A stretch of DNA of 64,000 nt from Typha latifolia (Eukaryota; Streptophyta; Magnoliopsida; Poales; Typhaceae), in contig CM034102.1 of NCBI GenBank assembly GCA_019914945.1, positions 11,459,501-11,523,500 of the forward strand, in the 5' to 3' direction. Of this stretch, positions 38,611 through 52,619 are shown one piece after another (position 1 is the stretch's first letter; each line of letters begins with the position of its first letter). The notes beneath the pieces are model-generated. The model was not told the origin of the DNA and ran no database searches. It saw only the letters and a list, made by a program, of their open reading frames with translations. The position numbers and the translations under genes are program-made.

Positions 38611-39309
38611 AAAAATTATTATATCACAGTTCATGAGGTATCTTCAAAGATCTCTTTGAAAGAAAGAGTTTGGGTTGTATGTACATGAGATCAGTTTAAG
38701 GCCTTATATTCTAAGCACATTGCTTCTAAAACAATGAGGAGAAATTTTGCTAGAAACTTTCCCATGAATTGGGTATTCGGTAGCCTTGATTTGCTCCTAA
38801 ATCATTCAACTTTGGAAAAGTGGAAGTTAGAAACCTTTTATGTTATAACCTTGTTATTCTATCCTACCTCTCTCTTTTCTAACTAGGTCCTTCAAAATAT
38901 TACATCTCTTATATATGCCTATACTTAATTTATCCGTTGAATTACTACATTTAGAATATAAAATATAAAAACATTATTCTTTAGAGAATGTACGTGATAA
39001 TTTAGAGGATCTAAGTAGAATTGACCTTAAAAAAGAAAACTCTGTCCACTTAAATCAAATCAACTTTTTTGGTAAAATATATCTCAAGATTATAGTTTAA
39101 GGAAAGTGTTAGAATATAAATGATGAAACCATTGTTCTCTATTAGCTAAAACTGTTATTGAAGTTGGTGAGTTGTTAACACCCGCTTCTATTAATTCACC
39201 CTGTTCTCTTCGTTTTGTTTGCTATTCATCAAATTTGCACTATGGATGTTTCTTTCTTGCTCATAATTTTGTAATTTTCTATAGATAGTAAATATGTGAT
39301 TCATATTTT

Positions 39310-39700
39310 TGATGTCCCTATGTTCTTCCCAACATTCTTTACATTTGAGATAGGTGAAACAATTAAGTCTTTGGAGGATATGTTACAAGCTTCGGTAACT
39401 GATCTTAGACTAAGTTGGGATCAACATCTTCGATTGAGTGAGTTTGCATATAATAACAAATATCACTTTAACATTGTAATTCCCCCTTATGAGGCGTTGT
39501 TTGGTCGAAGGTGTCAGACACCTAATAGCTAGGATAAAGTGGGGGAAAGAAAGATAGAGAATTCAAGTTCTTATTCAAGACATCATTAGGAAAATACAAA
39601 GAATTCGGGAACACTTAAAGGCTACTCACCTCAGAGTCGACAAAAGAGTTATGCTTATCGCAGGTGTTAAGATCTAGAATTTTAGGTTGGGCACAAGGTC
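39310..39700 (+). mobile_element. Ty3/gypsy integrase remnant
   Basis: The frame at 39350-39530 reads TIKSLEDMLQASVTDL, WDQHLRLSEFAYNN and PPYEALFGRRCQTP, the end of a Ty3/gypsy integrase. The following bases, in a shifted frame, continue with a RIREHLKATHLRVDKR-like tail. It is short and broken. It is a different lineage from the 2.9-kb fragment. Confidence 0.75.
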
Positions 39701-40254
39701 TTTCACAACGGATCACCATGGAATGAAGTAATCATGTATGGGAGGAAGGGAAATTGAAGCACTCATTAACTCGGTTCATATGAGATTTTGGATCAAATTG
39801 AGTAAGTAGGTGTTGCGAAAATCCTTGCATGACCCATCACACATGCTTTGGGATGAGCCTATTCAATTAAAGAAATATTGGTCTTAAGAGATGCAATCCA
39901 TTGAGTTATTGATAGATGCATCAAGGCACTCTGGAGATGAAGTATACCCCTTGTTAAGATTCTTTGGTGAAATCATGGTATAAACTAATAAGCTACTTGG
40001 GAACAGGAAGAATAGAAAAAAATCTAAATATCATTATTTATTTAATAATGCTGGTACATAACTTCAAGAGCAAACTTTTCAAAATAATTTTATTTCTTTT
40101 TATTAGACGCAAATGATTGAACTTATTAGAATTTCAATTTAGTTATTCTTTTCTTAATGGCCTAGAAATATAATTTCGTCCAAAAATATAATTTTGGAGA
40201 CAAAATTTTCTTCTTGTTGGTAGTAGTTGTAACATTATAAAATAAAAGAAAGAA

Positions 40255-40635
40255 TTTTTTTTATAAAACACCATACTCTTTAACAAAATTACGGTATAAC
40301 CCTATCTTTTTACTATTTACAAATTAAGCTTTATAATTTAGCAAATATGTGCAGAAAATACTATATATTAAATTTGAACTAATTTCGTTAAGTAGAGATA
40401 TTTTATTTTTAAAATCACTAAAATACCCTTAGTATAACTTGGTTGTGGGTGTTTCCATTATTTTGTTAGTATAGTTAACTTAACTTAAAGATTTAGTTAA
40501 GTTTAACTTACAGATCTAACATTAGGGTATTTCTACACATATTTACTAAATTATAGGGCTTGATTTGTAAATAGTAAAACTGTAGGATGTAAACCAAATT
40601 TCGTTAAAAGACTAGATGTTATATGCATTTAAAAA
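40255..40635. repeat. MITE family M1, copy 3
   Basis: Shares the M1 interior in order: tttttactatttacaaatt, gcaaatatgtgcagaaaatac, aaaatacccttagtataacttgg and gttaaaagactagatgttatatgc. The terminal repeats are less clean than in copy 1. Confidence 0.6.
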
Positions 40636-40699
40636 AAAAAAATAGAGGCGCGTGCAAGGCACATGCATGACTATTCTTTATTCTTTTTTTTAATCAAAG

Positions 40700-43600
40700 G
40701 AGCTGTGACCAAATTAGTGTTAAAGTTCTACTATCGCAATCAAAACGTCACTAGTAATCAAGTTACAGAAGTTTGGGGGGAAGATCCTAGCCGCCTAGAA
40801 GAATATGGACCGGAGGACACCTTAGCCTTAGCTGCTGTCCACTCAGCCACTAAGTTTCCTTCTCTATGCATGTGTGCATATTTGGTCAAGCTACACATAT
40901 CAACCGGGTGTTGGCATTCCAAAGCCACATTTATTATGCGCCACAGGCTCTGGACGTTCTTCCTCAAGCTCTAGATAGCTTCCAAGCAATCATACTCAAC
41001 CACCACCTTGCGCACCCTCTCAACCAGTTTGAGTACTAGTTAGATCGCTGACAATTATGTGAGCAATGCTGCCTGAATCATCTCACCCTTATTATCTCTC
41101 AAAACTGTTGCTGCACCCCCTTTGCATACACCCTCCGATAAAGCCCTATAAATGTTAATTTTGATCCAACCTTTCTCTGGTGGCTGCCACCTTACCTTGC
41201 TTCACGTGGTCGTTAGGCCTGTAAACTTTTTTTGTCCAAGTACCCTTGCAAGTGCTAAAGCCTAGCGCACAACCGCTAGAGGGTTCTCAGCTTTGCCACT
41301 AAAGACTACCACATTTCTTTGCTTCTAGATATACCAAACCATGGTAGCAATCACCCCTTTGGTCTCCAAGCTTCCTACTTGAGTTATACCTTTTTCTATA
41401 ATGATCCAGTCTGCGTAGTCTGGGATGTCCCATAGGCCCTCCATCGTCCTTAGCTTCTCCCATATCGCCATGCTATACTCGTAGGTGTAGAATAAGTTCT
41501 CCACCGTTTCTCTATGAAGAATTCAAGGCACACTAGTCCTCTAGACCTATGTGCACTCGATAGAGCTGATCAAATGACCCAGCCTGCCCATGCCCTGCCC
41601 GACTCAGCTTGGTTTGGACTGGGCTAAGCTTGGCCTAGACCTGGCTTGGCCCAAGCCTGAATTACCAATGGGCAGTATGAGCCAACCCTTTGCCTGCACT
41701 GCCTGGCTTAGAAGCCCATGCATTGCCGGTTTGGCCTAGCCAAATAATTGCTCAATTTGGGAGATAGAGTTCTTTAGGTTCATCATGGAGGATGTGGCGC
41801 TCGTGGCTTCGGTGGATCACTACTTGTCACCGAAGCACACCAAGACAAGTGTCTCGCGCTTGGATCCTTCCTTGAGGACCACATCAGTACCTTATTGCCA
41901 TGAACACACCTCAGTCTAGGTACTCAAACATGACCTCGCTAATGAGTTGCGACTCAAGGAGGAGCTGGGTTCGGCCGCCCAGAAGACCAACTTGATTACT
42001 GTGTCATATGACGTTGTGTCGAGGCATGGAATTGGAGGGAGACCAATCGTATTTCTCATGAATATATCAAATTGATTAGAAGGAGGAGGAGAAGTAGTTC
42101 AAATAGGTTTATTTCAATCAATTGGGTTGTATAAATAAAGAAGAGGAGGAAGGGTTTGACTTCGACGAGACAGGGATATTTAGATGGGTGTCGTCGGTGG
42201 TCAAAGCCTGTTGGTCGTTGTTGTGGAGCTAGTCAACCACATCAATACCTCATTACTAGGTGGTAGAAGAAGTTGGAGCGGGAAAGGAAGAAGGCAGAAC
42301 CCCGCCCGACCCGGCCAGCCCGCTCTCTCACAAGTCGACGAGCGATAATAGGCTAGACCATTCTAGCCCGGCCCGACCCACTTGCAGGCTAGCTGGCAAA
42401 CTTAGTGCCTAGATCAGGTGGCTCGATAAGCCCGACCCGAACTTAGCCCGCTTAATAATCACCTCTAGCACCCGATATAAGTAATCTCTTATGGGTAGTC
42501 TACTCAGAGCAGTTTCCATACGAAAATCTTAATACAAGGCGCCACATGTAGCCTCCAAAGGACCCTCCATCTGCTCCATCATTCCTTTTTCTTAGGCAAC
42601 AAAATGGTATAGATGGCCTTAATCGAAGCGTCTCCCCTTGGGTGCAGCCACCAAATCTATGAATCGTCTGTAGTGGCGGCACCCATAGGGATGGAGGAGA
42701 TCTCAAAAGAGATTCATTCCAGCTTCCATACTTAGCTTTTAGGATCTTTCCCCGGTTACAAGCTCGTTATTAGATACTTGAAGACCAGTTGCCTAGGTGA
42801 GTAGTTCTAGCCTCCCTGAGTCTCTGGACCACAAGCCCTCCTTGTTTTGCCCTAATGACAACGTCCTAGTTGATGAGATGAAGTCCTCGACCTGCACTGT
42901 TGACCCACAAAAAAGCTTAGGAATTTTTAGACATCGCTTTGAGCATGAAATCCAACAACCATGTGCTGCTAAGCCAGTAGGATGGGATCACTATCAAGGT
43001 TACATTAACTAGCGTCAGTCACCCAGCCTATGAGAGAAGGCTCTACTTCCATCCAGTAAGCCTTTTATCCATGCGTTCCACCATGCGATAATGCTCTTGC
43101 ACTTTCACTCTTTTGCCCGAGATGAGAACGCCAAGGTACCTAAATGGCAAGCCCGCCACCTTCAAGCCAAGCACCTTGCTTAGCTGCTCGCTAACTGCTA
43201 TCCTAATCCTAGTGGGCAGGTAAAGTTCTAATTTGTCGAAGTTCACCTTTCGATTGGTAAGTTCCCCTCACTGATTTAGTCAGTCCAAAATACATATTGC
43301 ATTAGCTTGAGCAACCTAAGCCACGATTAGCAAATCGTTCATGTAGAGTAAGCGAGATAGGTGGATGTCACCAGTGCAAAAATCTCTTAGTTCTCCCTTT
43401 CCATCCTATCGTTCAGTATCCTAGAGAGAACTTAGGACACTATGATGAACAAGTAGGGAGAGAATGGATCTCCTTGACGAAGGCCATGCTCGAAGGCAAG
43501 CTACTCAGTAGGGATGCCATTGATGAGGAGGCCAAACCTGGGGGACAAGATGCAAGCTTGCACCCAGGCACACCATCTATTGGGAATCTCATACGATGGA

Positions 43601-43720
43601 GCGTACCCATCACTATAGTCCAATTGGCCCGATCATAGGCCTTTTTCCCCATCCATCTTCACTATATGATCGATGACCCATCCTTGTCAGTGAGCATGGA
43701 GTGAGCCACCTCCTGAGCAC
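40700..43720 (-). mobile_element. degenerate L1-type LINE, minus strand
   Basis: Reading towards lower coordinates, several frames show the reverse transcriptase (KAYDRANWTIVMGTLHRM near 43600, GLRQGDPFSPYLFII near 43470, PFRYLGVLISGKRVKV near 43130). The pre-zinc-finger region follows (IKAIYTILL, IKIFVWKLL near 42560), then the zinc-binding part (RETVENLFYTYEYSMAIWEKL near 41480), then the RNase H (KGWIKINIY, GGAATVLRDNKGEMIQAALL near 41100, and MHREGNLVAEW near 40870). Stops and frameshifts abound. A hAT-like element interrupts it at 41561-42467. Confidence 0.8.
41561..42467. mobile_element. non-autonomous hAT-like element inserted in the LINE
   Basis: The left end is TAGAGCTGATCAAAT and the reverse complement of the right end is TAGAGGTGATTATTA. 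An 8-bp duplication flanks it: gcactcga at 41553-41560 and gcacccga at 42468-42475. The LINE reading continues across it. TAG ends, an 8-bp target duplication and GCCCGACCC-rich subterminal DNA are typical of hAT elements. No transposase is seen in the 907 bp. Confidence 0.7.
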
Positions 43721-44688
43721 CGTGGGTGTTGTCAGTCATGCATGACTATTCTTCTTCTCCGTCTTGTTTACCTAATATGAGAGGGGTGTGATGGTGTTAT
43801 TCTCATCACAACTTAGGGAGATGGATCCTCGATCCATCTAGTCTAAGCCTTCACCTCTTTAATAACTGCTCAAAACTCTTCTTCTCTTCCTTTCTTATTG
43901 CCATTTTTTTTTTCTAAAACATCATTTATTTTGTTTTGTTTTCAACTCCATCGAAGTGTTTGTCGTGCTGTGTTCATTGTTGGAATATCATTAGAGAAAT
44001 TCAACCAACTCATCCTAACCATCAATGAGTCTTCTATCTCCCCCCATTAAGTAAATTTCATTCTAGTTATTTATTAGTCAAAATTCCTTGATTTTGTGTT
44101 TTATCTTCATCGGAAAAATTTCTCGGCCAACAACCTTAGTAAGGATGTGAAGCTTGACCCATTAGTGTCATTCACAAGGGTCCTCGTGGTCTAGTGACCC
44201 ATATAGGCTCTCACAATGGCCGTTGGCCAAGGTGAGTGGCTCGACTAGTCCTTTGCATCAATGAGTTTCCCTCCAACTCCTCTATTCATTAAAAAATATT
44301 CCAAGCATTTTCCTATTCTGATGAATGGATTAGAACATCCTGTACTCGTGAAGTTTTTTTTTCTTTCTTTTATTGTGTTATCTTTATGCTTTCTTATTCT
44401 ATGGAAAGAAGATGAAAGGGAATGGATTTGTGTCAATTATTCATCCTTTGTTGTAGGCTATCTTTTCTTCATAATAAGCCAGTTGGGCTGCGAGTCTACT
44501 TGCCATTTTGATATCCACAGCCCACTTGACCATCTTTTTTATGATCAAAGCTTTTTTTTCATTATTTGTTCATTTTCTTAATTATATATATATATACAAA
44601 TAAATCAAGGCAGTAGACCTTAACTATTAAATCATATGACAGTTATCGTTACTAGTTGTCATAAATTTACCTTAACTAATTTGTAATA
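43721..44688. other. gene-free spacer
   Basis: Between the LINE and the eL39 copy I see no gene or clear repeat. Confidence 0.4.
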
Positions 44689-45173
<485 letters not shown>

Positions 45174-45584
45174 TTAATAGAATAGCGATATATTAAGTGC
45201 ACCAATATTTAATAATACTTTAGAATAACATAGATACTAACAATATTAGTTGGGCAGTTAAATTTTGAAATCTAAACCTACCCAAATTTACAGCGGCAGT
45301 GTGTAGTCTAAACAATTAGTTGGGTCTAAGTAGTTATATTTATTTATGTCTGATTATTTCATTATTTGGTAGATCTGTCACTATACATGGAGGATCTCGA
45401 TGTACATAAGGATATCCACATTTGAGAAGAGTTTATCTCAATCTAGATATATTTTCGAAGCAAGTGAATCTTCCATAGTTTATAAATAATATAGATTTTA
45501 ACATGATGTGTGATTATTATAATAATGAAGTAGATATATTATGGCATGCATATGCAAGGTTAGGGCTTTTTTTTTAGCTGTGTA

Positions 45585-45699
45585 CTCCTTATTCCACCAT
45601 GTGATGATTTGGGCTACATGCTCCTTATTTTGCTATGCCTAATGATTTGGGCTACATGCTCCTTATTTCGCTATGCCTGATGATTGGAATTGCTACATG
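45585..45699 (+). repeat. three-unit tandem repeat, 36-41 bp units
   Basis: The units start at 45585, 45621 and 45659, each opening ctccttatt and ending in a ctacatg motif, with gatgattt(gg) inside. No coding role is apparent. Confidence 0.8.
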
Positions 45700-48217
45700 C
45701 GATGATATTAGAGATATGGTTTATAGGCTTACAATCGGGGTCTTTAGTCTTGTTGGTCCTACATGGGTTAGAGACTTTGAATTTTAGAGATATGTAGTTT
45801 TGGAGGCTTGTATAGCCTGTGTTTTGAGTTATTTTTTCTTGTGAACTTATATTTTCTGTAAGTAAAATCAATTTTCACTTTAATACTATATGGAAATATT
45901 GATCATCGGATCATGTGAGCATCATATGTTTACTTCCCATATGAGAAGCATATGTATTTGTTGGTGAATGGCTTATGCAGAGGGACAACTAATAATATAA
46001 AAGAACGAGGAATAATTATTGTGATAGTTAACCTCAGTTTAATTTTTGCAATATTGAAGTCATAAAGGTGTATGAACCTTATACCTATGCAATACTGCAC
46101 AACTTATACCTATGAATGCTTAAATAAGTAACTTTTGCATTGTGATTAAGTTTATTATTTTACCAACCCCACAAAATTCAATAGTTGTAGCCTTGTAGGT
46201 CTACCGACTATTAATTAAAAGTTGATGGGATATGCATGCCTAGCTATTAGTCAAGTTGTTATGTCTACATCTTACTATAAGGTTTCTTGTATAGCTCTAC
46301 TTAATAACAACCTAATCTTATTACAAGAGAAAAGAACTCCTTGTTTTGATGAACTTGGAGATGACTACTCATTTTCTCTTTTCAGTTATATTTTAAAGGA
46401 TAAATTTTTTTTATAAATTATGAGTAGGCAGACTAATAATTGGCTAAGTACTCTTTGATATAGAAGTTGGATAGCTGGGTTAACTATTCTACAAAGATGA
46501 GTCATAGTAGATAGATAGCACACTTATGTGCATATAATGTTTTAGTAAAAAAATTTATGAAATTTCAGCTCCAATGTCTACTAGCAATTTGAATATATGA
46601 TTTTTGTTGTAGGCTAGTATGCCCCTACTACCTGCCTAGCTATATAAGTAAGCCAGTAAGAAGGTTTTCCTTTGCTAATGTGTTACAAATTAAAGCTCAT
46701 ATTTTAGTAAGACTTTACACCCCTTATATATTCAAACTAAAATTGCTATTTTTCATCGCATTTAACAAATTTATAGAATTTAAAAATACTTATTAAAAAT
46801 AAAGTTATAGATAATTGAGTAAGGTTTCTAACATATATAAAATAATATTGAGCAAATTTTAGATAAAGATATGACAAAAACATACGATTCCCCCGCAAAA
46901 AAAAAAAAAAACTTTAACTCATTGGATAGCTTATTAGGGGATTCCAAATATCCTACTGAAAGAAATTATTTCAGCTGCTCATTATTGCTTAATTACTCGA
47001 TCTGTAACTGTAGAATGGTTAAACTAAAGTGCTATACAAAGATCACTATTTTTACGCCACTTGATTATATAATCCAGTAAATTCTGGTTACTGGTGGAGT
47101 TCAAAACATACAAAACTACAGAAATTAATAATATTCTTGTATTGATATCAGTTTTACAAAATTGGAGTGGTCAATTTTAGGCCAACTGATTATTTATCAT
47201 ATTAAGGGAGTGTTTGGCAACCTAAGAATTACTAGAGTTACTGTTAAATCCATAGAATTTTATAATTTTGAGTTTCGGAGCTTCTAATTTCTAGCATTTG
47301 TTTGGATGTCAAAACACAGTAACAAATTACTCCATTTTTACTGCAAAAGTTCCAGAATTTTGGGCCAAAAAAGTAATCTACTCTAACATATGTAATTATT
47401 TTACAAAGATTCTCTAGATAAATCCCCTCCTCTTAAAACAGATGCTAGAAATTGTTGTAGTGGTTGTTAACTCAGTAGGGGTCGTGGTGAGGGAGAGGTA
47501 AGAACGAGGAAAGAGAAAGATGAAGCAATCTTACAGACTTACTGTAGTGGTTATTAACTCAGAATGCCAAACGACAAACTTGAGGTGATTATCATATGAA
47601 AAGTTACTAGAGTAATCACTTAGATGACCATCTAAATTCTCTAGTTTTAGATACTCTAGATTCTAAAATTAGAGAATCCAAAGAGGCAGCCAGTCTACTT
47701 TCTTATAGTTGGCAATTTGTGAACAACATGCATATATCTTGTAGTATCTGACGATCGAAAAAGAGTTATCAAACAAGACATAAGTCATCTTAACATTAGG
47801 TGAAAATTGAAAGTAAAAAATGTTTCAGATATTCCTGAAAGTGTTCCAAAGTCTCTAATTAACCCTACACACAATCTGTAGTACTGTAGGGAATCCGTTC
47901 ATTGGATGAACATGAAGCCATTGAAATGTTTATTGAATGGATTTCAACAAAGAGCAAAGTTGTTGACCGTTCGAAGGACCTTGGAGATTCAAACGTGTTT
48001 TAATCTGTTAGGTGTTTAAATGTCTGACAGCCGTTTGGAACACCTTAGAGCCGTTTATGTAAATATTTGAAAATTTGTCTTTGGAAAGCTTTGAAGGAGA
48101 TTTTGGTAAGAGGAAGTTCTATTGGTAGAAATGTTCAGCACCTCTATAGGCATGATGAAAATATCGTGTTTAACAAGCCTTTCATATCAAAATCCTAGGA
48201 ATTTTGCTGAAAAAGAA

Positions 48218-48260
48218 GACGAAGAAGAAGAAGAAGAAGAAGAAGAAGAAGAAGAAGAAG
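48218..48260. repeat. (GAA)n microsatellite
   Basis: About 13 GAA units in spacer DNA. Confidence 0.9.
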
Positions 48261-49090
48261 AGAGATGATCTTTTGTTCAAGATCTAACTTTGGCAGAGCT
48301 ATAATGTGAATATCTTATTCATCTACATCATCAATATCTCGAGGGAGTATAGAAGCACAAGTTTTTCGATTCCATGGGTTCTGGCATAATAAGTGATATA
48401 GTACTCAAGGAATAGGTCATTGCAAGTGTCTAACGAGTAACAACAACTTTGATAATTAGTCATGGGTGTGGAGAAATGGGGAATGTCATAACTATATTAT
48501 GTGTTTACATTTGATACTGTATTAATTTTTATTCGTTGAGTTGAGAGTATCCGTCGTTTGTCTTCAATTGAAAGAGGTTTCTTTCACATTAAAAATCTTC
48601 TACATCTTTCAACGATTGCTTTGGTTTTTCAATCTGGTTTAGTATTCAATATATATATATATTTCTTTATTTCTTAGGAAGATTCTATGAATGTTCCGTC
48701 AAAAAAAGAAAATTAAACATAAGTGCAATTAAGATGTTTTAAAACATTGTACAGCCGGAATTATGTAAAATAGCCATTACTTTATACTAAGAATATTAGA
48801 TGAGTTACCTTTGGGTTTTCGTTCACGATTAGCCTAAAAAAAAGGATAGCTTTCTAGAGATACAAGAGGAAATAATACTATAAAATTTCAAAAATAAAAA
48901 GTGTAGACAGATAATAAATTGATAACTTTGCTTTTCTTATAATTCACTCTCTTTTTATTTTGCTTCTAATGCATCAAATTTCGAAAACACTGTCTGGTAA
49001 TCTTCTTTATTTGTTCGATTTCTTGTAACATAAACTTTTCTTAAATTAATCTTAGATTAAAACATCATAGTTTGAAATATAATTAATAGA

Positions 49091-49114
49091 GAGATAGATA
49101 GATAGATAGATAGA
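49091..49114. repeat. (GATA)n microsatellite
   Basis: Five to six GATA units. Confidence 0.9.
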
Positions 49115-50198
49115 TCTAAGGCTATGTAAACCCCAATACTGGCAGAGACCCATTGCAGTAGGAGATGCACTTTTATATACTTTTACTCGTAGTCAGCCTA
49201 ACGTCTCCCTGCACCTACTGATTAGCTGATGACATGTAGCACAAAAGAATAATAATAATAATATTATTATTATTAGGTTATGAGATAAGGGTTGGTTGAC
49301 TCCTCTTCTGAGGACTGATACTGAGAAACTTGGTCAGTTCATAGTTTCCTACGTCCCAGAGGACGGTGGGCCTGATCATTCGATCATGCTCTCAAAATCA
49401 TCCGAAACGAACGGCGGAGGAAGAAGCAGTGATGTGTCCATTCTCAAGACCTCAAGATGCCTGCCCCTATGCATGCATGCATGCATGCATGGAGATAAGG
49501 ATTAAGAAAGAAGAAAAGAAAAAGAAAAGAAAAGAAAAGAAAAGAGTACAAGACATTATCAGCACACCAGCAGCATCAGCATCTGAAGCCATTTAAGTAC
49601 TGTATATAAGTTCGTACTCTGAGGATGGAGTACTTAGTGGTATTAGGCTAATTTTTAAGTTAGATGCATCATCTATAAGATTAGTATTGTGAATTAAAAA
49701 ATATGCCGATTTGAGATGTGGTCCATGATACAGCGTGATGGGTCGAGCTAGACTTTGGACTTTGGCTAAATACTATTTTACTCGTAACAATTAAGATAAA
49801 ATCAGCCTAATTTACAATTAAGCACTATTATTATCTTTAGTTTAATTTAGCTAAGATATAAGACCAATTAGTTACTCGAACCAAATGAAGCCTAGAGGAT
49901 GAACTACTATTAATCACTGGAGAAACTTGAAGATAGTATATTCAATAACCCTTATTGGCCATATATAACCTCCAATTTTTTTTTCATCTTTTCTAGTACT
50001 AGGAATAGAAATCCTAGGAGGAAAAAACTACTATAACCTAGCTGGGGTAAAACTTCTCAAAAGAAAAGATTATACAAATCTTAGATGGATCCCACCCAAC
50101 AGTCCATCCTTAGGAAGTCTCTGAGAGGCAAATGGGCACCTTTGGATTTTTGATGGTCCTGTTGTATTATAGCTCAAACTTCATCATCATCATCATCA

Positions 50199-50200
<2 letters not shown>

Positions 50201-50271
<71 letters not shown>
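50201..50271. repeat. (CT)n-(TA)n microsatellite
   Basis: More than 28 CT units followed by a short TA run. Confidence 0.95.
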
Positions 50272-51286
50272 CATGGTTGTATATGTGGGTCTATCCGTAT
50301 CAGGAGGGAGGCCATGAAACCTCCAAATCTTCCAATGAAGGGATAAGGGACACCAGGTCAGAGAGATTTGTACTGTACTGGTAAAATGTAATTAAACTAA
50401 AAGGGCCATCTGAGCAAAGGTCAACATTTCAAATTTCCTTACTTTCACTCTGAAAAGTTACATATTTTTCACTGTAAATAGTTATAATAACCTAGTTGCA
50501 TATATAAATTATTGCAACAACTAGTCTTCTTTGTTTTGAGATTAAGAAAAAATTTAGATAGCTATTATAGATTCTTACGGCTCCTATTATACTTCTAACC
50601 TAAAGTAAGATATTTTAATATTTAATTATAATCTAGAATAGTGATGTAATAATTATCTTTAATGTGATCCTAAAGTTGAGATAAAGTATAAATAATAAGT
50701 GAAAATTAACTCAAATACTCTTGATTCGATATAAAAATTTTAATTAAATTTTTATCATTTTAGTTTGTGGAATGAGAAAAGAGAGAGAAATTTTAAAATA
50801 ATTTTAATTAAATTAAAGGTAAAATTGTTAATTGGGCTTATGCAGGTAATACTTTGAATATAATATTTTGTTTTTCTTTTAATTTAGAATAGGAGAAAAA
50901 GAAAATTTTGAAACAAAACGGAGGCTTTAAAAGAAATAGTATGCAACCATATAAAACTATTGATGAACAAACAGCTAGTGGGATTGCATTAATTAGAAGG
51001 CCAACAAGAGTGCAGGCTTTTGGATTGCACTCCTTGGCTCTTTGCCTGTTCTTCCCTACTACCAAAAATATCTCAATTTGAGTAAAATTCCAACATATCT
51101 CTATTTCTGAATGCAAAAAAAAAAAAAAGGATTTATAAATCTTCATTTAAACATGAAACTATATTAGTAAAAATATTGCTATTGTCTATAATCTTTAGCG
51201 TTTCTCAACTAATGGGATCTCAATATTATAAACACTATCCTTCCATATGATAGATTTGTTTGTTTATGGGGACATCTACCGACTTA

Positions 51287-51320
<34 letters not shown>

Positions 51321-51815
51321 CCACCACCTAGAAGAATAGAGACGAGAAGAAGGGCATGTCCCCATTTCAAATGCTAACATTCTCTTGGATAGACCCCATT
51401 TTCATACAAAATTATATAAACAAATCACCTCTTCTACCTCATGTAACATATTGCAAAATTGTTGATGAAAACAAGTAAAAAAAGATATGTTTTGTATTGT
51501 AACTAAAAGAAAAGAAAAAAAAAATCTAAAGTGTACTAATATCTTCCTCAATAGGTACAAAAGAAATGATCTTAAGAAGTAAGAACCAATGGGGTTGGTT
51601 GATTGACTGAGGCTGGGAAATTAACAAATGTGGAGGTGAAAAGGGTTGTCATCGTTAGTGATTGAACCTAAGAGACACAACGTAGGAGCAAAGGCCACCA
51701 CATAAGAAATGCCAAAACAAAGCCAAATTGCTCAAATCATTGAGATCTACTGCTGAGATCCGAGAAGAGAGAGAGAACGAGAGAGAGAGAGATGCCTACG
51801 TCCCGCACCTCCAGC

Positions 51816-51895
51816 CACGTGAAATCTGCGATCCAACAAAAGTGATGACACGTAGGCCCTAGAATCCAGTACAGCAAATGAGGGGCTGCCACGTC
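51816..51895. promoter_or_regulatory. ACGT-core motif cluster upstream of the CIA2 homologue
   Basis: Within 80 bp lie ccacgtgaa (51815), gacacgtagg (51847) and gccacgtcat (51889), all ACGT-core sites of the kind bound by bZIP and bHLH factors. They are 1.5 kb upstream of the CIA2 start, so the link to that gene is uncertain. Confidence 0.35.
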
Positions 51896-52619
51896 ATGGG
51901 ATAAGCAATGGCTTCCCATGATGGTGTGAGATATGGTTGAGTAAATCCAAATGTGGAGTTTGCTAAATTGCCCCTTGATTTCGAGCGATCTACTCCTCCT
52001 TTGAAAATTATTGGATGGGAAGTCCCAAGTACATATGCAACAACTTCGTTTTTCTCCACCCCCCCCTTACCCCCCCCCCTAGAAGAGAGAGAGGAAAAAG
52101 TACATATGCAATTGATATGAGTATAACCAAAATTCTCTACCTACGGCCAATCACAACCCAACACATATCCTGGCTGTACCAAAACTCTACAATTTGGGCT
52201 GTAGAAAATCCACGATCAACAATGAACTGAGGTTATTAAATATTCAACATTAAATTTAAGAAGAGTTTAAGGATCCAAATGTTTCATTGCATTTATTGGC
52301 TACTCTAATAATCTGTTTTTAAAAAAAAAATTGGAAATTTAATGGCATCACTGTTAAATTGTGTTGTGAAAAACTAGGTACATGAACCAGGTTCACTGTG
52401 AGCTCGGCTACTCTAAAAATCTTATAATTAATGAACCAAAACAATCACTTTGGCATTCACTTCCCATTCACATCAACATCAAGTTAAAATGATCTATTTA
52501 CAGCTAAACAACCTTATAGTAATTTATCCTAATCTTAGTTTGGCATTGAAGTTTAGAAAGAGAGGGAGATTTGTTAGGGGTATTTGGGTCCTTATCTTAG
52601 CAGAGAAAGGCTTGTGCAA

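Larger units (their letters stand above)
45700..51730. other. gene-free spacer with simple repeats
   Basis: No gene recognised. Possible tourist-like ends lie at 47212 (ggagtgtttggcaacc) and near 47690 (reverse complement ctggctgcctctttgg). It contains a GAA run (48218-48260), a GATA run (49091-49114), an AAT/ATT palindrome (49250-49275), a GCAT run (49470-49492), a CT run followed by TA (50201-50271) and a CT run (51289-51317). Confidence 0.5.

Noticed and set aside
49296..49596. Two overlapping plus-strand frames
   Set aside because: They cross a GCAT microsatellite and an A/G-rich run; no domain, no splice signals.
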